Positions 8,031 to 12,395 of a stretch of 12,395 bases of DNA are shown one piece after another. This stretch comes from Dehalococcoidales bacterium (lineage in GTDB: Bacteria > Chloroflexota > Dehalococcoidia > Dehalococcoidales > RBG-16-60-22), in the NCBI GenBank assembly GCA_026416775.1, contig JAOAEN010000015.1:1-12395 (forward strand), given 5' to 3'. The position numbers and the translations under genes were made by a program. Under the pieces are notes generated by a model, which saw only the letters and a list, made by a program, of their open reading frames with translations, made no database searches and was not told the origin of the DNA. Position 1 is the stretch's first letter, and every line of letters begins with the position of its first letter.

Positions 8031-8069
8031 ACGCTCCTTTGCGATATGTCGTAATATATTTTTCATACT

Positions 8070-8098
8070 ATGATAGGAGAATGTCCCAAAAAGTTCAA
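8070..8098 (-). promoter_or_regulatory. Candidate sigma70-type promoter for the selenoprotein operon
   Basis: On the minus strand TTGAAC (8098-8093, 4 of 6) and TATCAT (8075-8070, 4 of 6) are 17 bases apart in an AT-rich stretch. Transcription would begin near 8063, giving a leader of roughly 33 bases to the ATG at 8030. Found by eye. Confidence 0.45.
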
Positions 8099-8109
8099 GC
8101 GCCCCTTAC

Positions 8110-8138
8110 TTGCAAAATGCTGTTACCTCAGTCAAAAT
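8110..8138 (+). promoter_or_regulatory. Weak candidate promoter for the DUF169 gene
   Basis: TTGCAA (8110-8115) and CAAAAT (8133-8138), 17 bases apart, each match consensus at four of six positions. The plus-strand gene starts at 8175, and no better pair was seen in the 144-base divergent region. Low certainty. Confidence 0.25.
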
Positions 8139-8174
8139 TGTGGCAAACGGGACTTTTCGGGAGGGGGAAGAGCG

Positions 8175-8948
8175 ATGGAAGGTCACTCGTTGTACCGGAG
8201 GCTCGGTCGCGAGCTGGAGAGGCTTCTTATCCTGAGGACTTCGCCGCTGGCCGTGAGGCTCGTCAGGGATGCTTCGGAAATACCCCGCGATGCCCTGCGT
8301 CCCCGCCGCGATGGCGGCTACCACCTTTCCCAGTGTCAGGCTTTTGCCCTCTCACGGCGCGGACGCCGTACCGTCGCCATGCTTAAGGAAGACCACTGGT
8401 GCTGGGCTCCGCTCATCGGTCTCGGGCTGGTGGAGCCGGAGCCGGCGCTGGGACTGCCGGAGACCGGCGAGCAGGTGCGGATGCTGCCGCGTCTTGAAAG
8501 GGGGAAGTATCTGGGCGTTGTCTCCGCGCCCCTGCGTGAGGCGGGGTTTGTGCCCGATGTGGTCATCATTTACGCCAACCCCGCGCAGGTGCGCAGTCTG
8601 CTGCTTACCGTCAAGTACGACGAGGGTGCCGCGATCGGCAACCGGCTTGACCCGATAAACTCGTGCGTCTATGCCATCGTGGACGTCCTAGAGACGGGAG
8701 AGTACCGCGTCCTTGTCCCGTGTGCCGGTGAATACGCGCGGGCGGCACCCGAGGAGCATGAGCTTATCTTTGCCCTGCCGCCGGTAAAGCTGGAAAGGCT
8801 TTTGTCCGGTCTTAGCCGGGCGGAGGAGTCCGGCGGGGGCTATGCCCGCTTCGGTTTTGAGATGCGTCCCGATTTTCCCCGCCCCGATTTCTACCGCCGG
8901 CTTTTTGCCACCTGGGGGCTTGACGTGGAACCGCAACCTGGCAGGTGA
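8175..8948 (+). CDS. DUF169 family protein
   Basis: A 257-residue soluble protein. It resembles the DUF169 family (COG2043, uncharacterised): an N-terminal helix with the SPLAVRLVRD stretch, Cys54 in LSQCQAFALSRRG, Cys76 near HWCWAPLIGLGLVE, then KYLGVVSAPL, VVIIYANPAQVRSLLL and C183 in VLVPCAGEYA. Several conserved cysteines suggest metal or redox chemistry, but no function is established. The ATG at 8175 is preceded by a purine-rich GAGGGGGAAGAG run; an upstream in-frame ATG at 8070 lacks a ribosome site and would add a non-family segment rich in Cys and Lys. The gene diverges from the selenoprotein operon and is followed 26 bases later by the alcohol dehydrogenase, so those two are probably co-transcribed. 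Confidence 0.85.
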   Translation: MEGHSLYRRLGRELERLLILRTSPLAVRLVRDASEIPRDALRPRRDGGYHLSQCQAFALSRRGRRTVAMLKEDHWCWAPLIGLGLVEPEPALGLPETGEQVRMLPRLERGKYLGVVSAPLREAGFVPDVVIIYANPAQVRSLLLTVKYDEGAAIGNRLDPINSCVYAIVDVLETGEYRVLVPCAGEYARAAPEEHELIFALPPVKLERLLSGLSRAEESGGGYARFGFEMRPDFPRPDFYRRLFATWGLDVEPQPGR

Positions 8949-8974
8949 AAGGTGTCCCGCAGGAGGTGCCCGCG

Positions 8975-10043
8975 ATGAAGGCGATGGTCTTGAAGGAACT
9001 CTGTGAGGTCATGGTGCCGGGGAAAGCCTACCGGGGGAGTCTTCCCCTGAAGGCGGAACCCCTTGAGCTTGCCGAGCTGCCGGTGCCCCAGCCGGGGAGG
9101 GGGGAGGTCCTGATCAGGGTCCTTGCCTGTGGCATCTGCCGCACGGAGCTTGACCAGATTGAAGGAAGGATCAGCCCGCCCCGTCTCCCCGTGGTCCCGG
9201 GGGCACCAGCCGGTGGGGGTGGTGGAGGCGTTGGGTGAGGGGGTGGGCCGCCTCAGGCGTGGCGACACAGTCGGGGTCTGCTGGATTTACCATGCCTGCG
9301 GTAAGTGCGAGTTCTGCCGGCGCGGTCTGGAAAACCTCTGTGCGGACTTTCGGGCAACCGGCTGCCATGCCGATGGTGGCTACGCGGAATACATGGTTGT
9401 CTCCGAAAGTTTTGCCTACAGGATACCTCCTGCATTCCGTGACCCCGTTTTTGCTGCCCCGCTCATGTGCTCGGGCGTGGTTGGCTTCCGCTCGCTCAAA
9501 CTTACCGGGATGGAGGATGGCTTGACGCTCGGCCTCTACGGCTTTGGTGCGGCAAACCATCTGGTCATCCAGATGGCGAATTTCCTTTATCCCCGTTCCA
9601 GGAAGTTCGTTTTCAGCCGTAATCCGGTGGAGCGTGAGCTTGCGTTATCACTCGGGGCAGACTGGGCGGGCGGCATTGACGAAAAAAGCCCCGAAGCGCT
9701 TGACTGCGCCATCGATACCACACCCGCCTGGCAGCCCGTATTGCGGGCACTTGAGAACCTGAAGAAAGGGGGCAGGCTTGTCCTCAACCTCATCCGCAAG
9801 GAGGACGCAGATAGACAGACCCTGGTTGCGCTGGACTATCCGAAGCACCTCTGGTGGGAGAAGGAAATCAAGACCGTCGCCAACGTCACGCGGAGGGATG
9901 CCGAAGAGTTCCTTGAGCTTGCCGCACGGGCAGGGATAAAGCCCGAGGTGCAGGTTTTTGCCCTTGAGGATGCGAACGAAGCACTCGTGGAGATGAAGAG
10001 CGGTAAGATCCGCGGGGCCAAGGTGCTCAGAATATCTTGGTAG
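8975..10043 (+). CDS. Zinc-dependent alcohol dehydrogenase, frameshifted in this sequence
   Basis: Medium-chain zinc alcohol dehydrogenase of about 355 residues if one base is removed from the G run at 9199-9203. The first frame carries Cys55 (CGICRTELD, catalytic zinc ligand) and runs to VVPG; the second resumes with HQPVGVVEALGEGVG, where His77 is the next catalytic ligand. The four structural zinc cysteines are 108, 111, 114 and 122 (CGKCEFCRRGLENLC). PLMCSG holds the third catalytic Cys, and YGFGAANHLVIQ is the NAD-binding glycine motif. The site reads GHQ where many members have GHE. The ATG at 8975 has AGGAGG eight bases upstream; a GTG at 8945 overlapping the DUF169 stop is possible but less likely. 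As written, translation ends at a TGA at 9236-9238, after 87 residues. All residues outside the shift look intact, so a sequencing error or a very recent mutation is likely. Confidence 0.85.
9199..9203 (+). other. G5 run with apparent +1 frameshift
   Basis: The expected reading GTG-GTC-CCG-GGG-CAC-CAG (VVPGHQ) needs four G, but five are present. Downstream codons continue the dehydrogenase in the shifted frame without further damage. The cause may be an assembly or sequencing error in a homopolymer, phase variation, or an early pseudogene. Confidence 0.8.
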
Positions 10044-10053
10044 CGGCTCTCAT

Positions 10054-10082
10054 TTGTCAGCAGGCCGGTGCGGTAGTAGAAT
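10054..10082 (+). promoter_or_regulatory. Candidate sigma70-type promoter for the cupin-like gene
   Basis: TTGTCA (10054-10059, 5 of 6) and TAGAAT (10077-10082, 5 of 6) are separated by exactly 17 bases, between the dehydrogenase stop and the next start. Transcription would begin near 10089, upstream of the AAGGAGG site at 10104-10110. This is one of the best promoter matches seen in the window. Confidence 0.55.
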
Positions 10083-10117
10083 AGGTGTCAATCTGGCATT
10101 TAGAAGGAGGACGAGCG

Positions 10118-10600
10118 ATGGGCGAAAAGGACATGCCGCAGGAAAAGATCCCGGAGACCAGGCCACCGATCAAGAAGTACGAGAAATACGTTCTGCGCGA
10201 TTCCTACAAACTCTTCTACCAGAAGGACTCGTTTCTGGCCACCCCCACGATGATGGAGGGTCTTGATTCCATCTTCACCATGCAGAGCATCGTGGCGCCG
10301 CTGGTCATGGCACCCAAGCCGCACAAGCACGATTTCCCGCAGGTGCTTGCCTTTATCAGCAGTGATGCGATGAACATCCACAACTTCGGGGCACTCATTG
10401 AGCTGCATCTCGGCGAGGGTGCCGACGAGGAGCAGTACATGATTACCACCAATACCCTGATTGCCATCCCGGCGGGGCTTTACCACTGCCCGATCATCGT
10501 GCACAGGGTGGACGTGGCTTTCTGGTTCGTTGAATTCATGCTCACCGGGGGCAAGAAATACGAGAAGATCTTTACCGACGGCACAAGCTCACCCCGGTAG
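10118..10600 (+). CDS. Cupin-like small protein
   Basis: A 160-residue soluble protein. The start is fixed by AAGGAGG seven bases before the ATG at 10118. The centre reads KPHKHDFPQVLAFI (His69, His71, Gln75) and later IPAGLYHCPI (Pro118, Gly120, His123). This resembles the two cupin motifs HxH-x3-E and PxG-x2-H, with Gln in place of the usual Glu, so a metal site of three His and one Gln is possible. Between them NFGALIELHLGEG and EEQYMITTNTL look like beta strands. The first 40 residues are charged and probably lie outside the barrel. I cannot name a substrate; it could be a dioxygenase-like enzyme, an isomerase or a non-catalytic binding protein. It has its own promoter and converges with the IclR-type gene. 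Confidence 0.8.
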   Translation: MGEKDMPQEKIPETRPPIKKYEKYVLRDSYKLFYQKDSFLATPTMMEGLDSIFTMQSIVAPLVMAPKPHKHDFPQVLAFISSDAMNIHNFGALIELHLGEGADEEQYMITTNTLIAIPAGLYHCPIIVHRVDVAFWFVEFMLTGGKKYEKIFTDGTSSPR

Positions 10601-10685
10601 GTGCGTCCCCGGCGCCAGCAAAGCGGCAGCACATCTCGCAGCCCCGCTCACCGGCATCCGAAACATGTGGAAGGAATCGGTAATG

Positions 10686-11507
10686 CTACAGAGATTCCGC
10701 GATGTTCTTCTCTATCTCGGCGCGAGCCTCCTGGATCGCCTTCAGGAACTCATCCGTCTTGGGTTTCATCCTGTTTTCTGGACCGAGGATGCCCAGAGCG
10801 ACCGGAATGATGTAATTCTGAATCGGGACGGCGATGCTCATCGCCTCCGGGATCCTTTCTCCGTATCCTATCGCGTACCCCTGCTCGCGGATGCGCTTCA
10901 ACTGGGCGAGCAGTTCTTCCTTGCTGGTAATGGTGCGTTCGGTGATTGGCTTGAAGTCGAGATTATTGATAACGATATCAAGGTCTTTGGGTGACAGTTG
11001 CGCCAGCAGCACCTTTGAAGCCGCTCCGGCGTGCAGTTCGCTGCTTACCTTCTTCTTTGCGACGACCTGCAGTTCATAGGTGCTGGGGATCTCGTAGAGC
11101 AGGATGTTATGCGTCCCGATGAGGACGTTGAGCCCGATGGACTCCCTGGTGTATGCGGCGAGGCGTTTCATCGGGTTCAGCGCGCAAGAGACGAGATACT
11201 GGTGCGTGACATCGGGGTCCGAGACAAGTTCGGTAATAAGCGAACCGATATAGTACTGACGGTTGAGGCGGTTGCGGACTGCCAGCCCGGCATCCTCGAG
11301 TGCCCGCAGCAGGCGCAGTGCGGTTGACCGGTGGATCCCGAGCTCATCAGCAATGACGGACAGGCTCGCCGGGCCGCGTTGCAGGAGCCTGAGGATTTCA
11401 GCCGTTCGATACACGGCTTTCAGGGTGGTGCGCTCTTTGGCCTTCTTCCTGGCAGGCGACGACCTCTTTATGTGCAGCACCTGTTCGGTCGGCAGTTTTC
11501 GTATCAT
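10686..11507 (-). CDS. IclR family transcriptional regulator
   Basis: A 273-residue DNA-binding regulator. A basic N-terminal tail (residues 14-30, rich in Lys and Arg) precedes a winged helix-turn-helix at about 31-85 (AEILRLLQRGPASLSVIADELGIHRSTALRLLRALEDAGL), a good fit to IclR. The effector-binding domain covers about 105-270: ESIGLNVLIG, HAGAASKVLLAQL, the hinge region EQGYAIGYGERIPEAMSIAVPI, and a C-terminal helix. Such regulators usually bind small aromatic or organic acids. The ATG at 11507 has only a weak GGGAA-type ribosome site. It follows the permease gene by 104 bases on the same strand but has its own candidate promoter. Its targets may be the neighbouring importer or the catabolic genes to the left; this is inference. 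Confidence 0.92.
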   Translation of the reverse strand: MIRKLPTEQVLHIKRSSPARKKAKERTTLKAVYRTAEILRLLQRGPASLSVIADELGIHRSTALRLLRALEDAGLAVRNRLNRQYYIGSLITELVSDPDVTHQYLVSCALNPMKRLAAYTRESIGLNVLIGTHNILLYEIPSTYELQVVAKKKVSSELHAGAASKVLLAQLSPKDLDIVINNLDFKPITERTITSKEELLAQLKRIREQGYAIGYGERIPEAMSIAVPIQNYIIPVALGILGPENRMKPKTDEFLKAIQEARAEIEKNIAESL

Positions 11508-11575
11508 GGTATTTCCCGCATCTCCGCCTCTTTGAGGTTGGAGGTTTTCTTACCCGGTGTTTCTGCCACCTATCC

Positions 11576-11604
11576 ATTATCCACATGGCTTCCCGTTTTG
11601 GCAA
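11576..11604 (-). promoter_or_regulatory. Candidate sigma70-type promoter for the IclR gene
   Basis: On the minus strand TTGCCA (11604-11599, 5 of 6) and GATAAT (11581-11576, 5 of 6) are 17 bases apart, just after the permease stop. Transcription would start near 11569, leaving a leader of about 60 bases. No intrinsic terminator was seen between permease and regulator, so read-through is also possible. Confidence 0.5.
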
Positions 11605-11611
11605 TACCCCC

Positions 11612-12395
11612 CTAGATAACCCCTCTCAGCCTGGGGTCGAGCGCATCCCTTAGCCCATCCCCGACCATATTGAAGGCAAAGACGACCAGCATGATCGCAG
11701 CCCCGGGGGCAATTGACATTACCGGATGGGATGCGAGATATTCGCGACCGGAGCTGACCATGGCACCCCAGGCTGCTGTGGGGGCTTCAATGCCGATGCC
11801 GAGGAAGCTGAGGCCAGCCTCGGCGAGGATTACTGCCCCCAGCATCATCGTAACGAGCACGATGAGAGGCGGCAGGCAGTTAGGCACGACATGACGGAGC
11901 ATAATACGGGTATTGGTCGCCCCGAGGGCACGTGCTGCCAGAACGTAATCGGTCTCCTTGACCGAAAGCACCTGGGCACACATCAGTCTGGCATAGGATG
12001 GCATCTGGCTGATACCCAGGGCGAGGACAACGTTGACAACCCCTCCGCCGAGAAGGGCGGCAATGACGAGGGCCAGCAAAATCATCGGGAACGACATGAG
12101 GGCATCAATGAATCTCATGATCACCGCGTAGACCCAGCCACCGTAGTAGCCGGCGATGAGGCCCAGGGACATGCCGAGGAAAGAGGCTATGGCGATGGCA
12201 CTCAGCCCGATTACTAAAGAAGTGCGTGCACCGAAGATGATCCGGCTCAAGGTATCTCTGCCTATGGAGTCGGTGCCGAGGAGGTGTTTACCGCTGGGCG
12301 GCGCGAGGGCATCTGCAAGGCTCGCTTTGTAGGGATCGTAAGGGGCAAGCCTCTCGGCGAAGACCGCGGCAACAAGCGTGACGAGGATGATGAAG
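11612..12395 (-). CDS. ABC transporter permease, DppC/OppC type, partial
   Basis: Inner-membrane permease of a peptide/nickel-type ABC importer; the frame is open to the window edge, so the N-terminus is missing. The visible 261 residues begin at the end of the first membrane helix. They then show YDPYKASLADALAPPSGKH and LLGTDSIGRDTLSRIIFGAR, a signature of this subfamily, followed by five more helices. The cytoplasmic loop AARALGATNTRIMLRHVVPN is the EAA motif that contacts the ATPase, and the end is DGLRDALDPRLRGVI. An internal TTG at 12250 is not the start, because the LLGTDSIGRDT signature lies before it. DppB-like permease genes normally lie upstream, beyond the window. The substrate may be a peptide or another small solute. 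Confidence 0.93.
   Translation of the reverse strand, partial: FIILVTLVAAVFAERLAPYDPYKASLADALAPPSGKHLLGTDSIGRDTLSRIIFGARTSLVIGLSAIAIASFLGMSLGLIAGYYGGWVYAVIMRFIDALMSFPMILLALVIAALLGGGVVNVVLALGISQMPSYARLMCAQVLSVKETDYVLAARALGATNTRIMLRHVVPNCLPPLIVLVTMMLGAVILAEAGLSFLGIGIEAPTAAWGAMVSSGREYLASHPVMSIAPGAAIMLVVFAFNMVGDGLRDALDPRLRGVI

Noticed and set aside
7644..8066. A separate 140-residue protein ending at the TGA, starting at ATG 8066
   Set aside because: The following frame continues the same domain without a plausible start or ribosome site, and the ATG at 8066 has no Shine-Dalgarno and lies upstream of the predicted transcription start.
8945..8974. GTG at 8945 overlapping the DUF169 stop as start of the alcohol dehydrogenase
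   Set aside because: The ATG at 8975 has a well placed AGGAGG and yields the typical MKAMVLKE start; the extra ten residues look unlike the family. Coupled starting at GTG cannot be fully excluded.
11398..11604. 68-residue basic minus-strand frame between permease and IclR genes
   Set aside because: It overlaps the IclR start region in another frame, has no ribosome site and no recognisable features.
1..12395. Mobile elements, CRISPR arrays, tRNA or rRNA genes
   Set aside because: I saw no transposase, no regularly spaced identical repeats, no direct-repeat borders and no tRNA-like cloverleaf; the only repeats are the diverged protein-coding CARDB units.

Overview
The window looks like a chromosomal piece of a GC-rich, probably anaerobic bacterium. 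The gene mix suggests a Dehalococcoidia-like Chloroflexota genome: a nuo operon, a CARDB surface protein, a UGSC-type selenoprotein, DUF169, and IclR/SDR/ABC catabolic genes. No rRNA or other phylogenetic marker is present, so the taxonomy is inference. TTG starts occur, and TGA is an ordinary stop for several genes here (nuoN, the DUF169 gene), so TGA has not been reassigned genome-wide.

Left part (1-5082, + strand): the 3' end of nuoM and a complete nuoN close a complex I operon. They are followed by a separate promoter and a large secreted protein made of nine CARDB repeats with a C-terminal membrane anchor. A strong hairpin that overlaps its stop codon separates it from a convergent operon.

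Middle part (5144-8030, - strand): a three-gene operon, read right to left. The first gene appears as two ORFs split by an in-frame TGA. I read it as one 563-residue selenoprotein with a UxxC (Sec-Asp-Gly-Cys) motif. A hairpin fitting the bacterial SECIS pattern lies directly after the UGA. The N-terminal part resembles UGSC-family (seleno)proteins and is fused to a large uncharacterised domain. An NAD-type short-chain dehydrogenase and a small lipoprotein follow. This is the most interesting item in the window.

Right part (8031-10600, + strand): a short divergent promoter region leads into a DUF169 gene and a zinc alcohol dehydrogenase, which has a one-base frameshift in a run of five G. A small cupin-like gene with its own good promoter follows. 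The far right (- strand) holds an IclR-type regulator with its own promoter and the 3' three quarters of a DppC/OppC-type ABC permease that runs off the window.

Together the selenoprotein, SDR, alcohol dehydrogenase, cupin, DUF169, IclR regulator and importer look like an accessory redox/catabolic neighbourhood next to the housekeeping nuo operon. Its substrate cannot be read from the sequence. All intergenic stretches are shorter than 300 bases.
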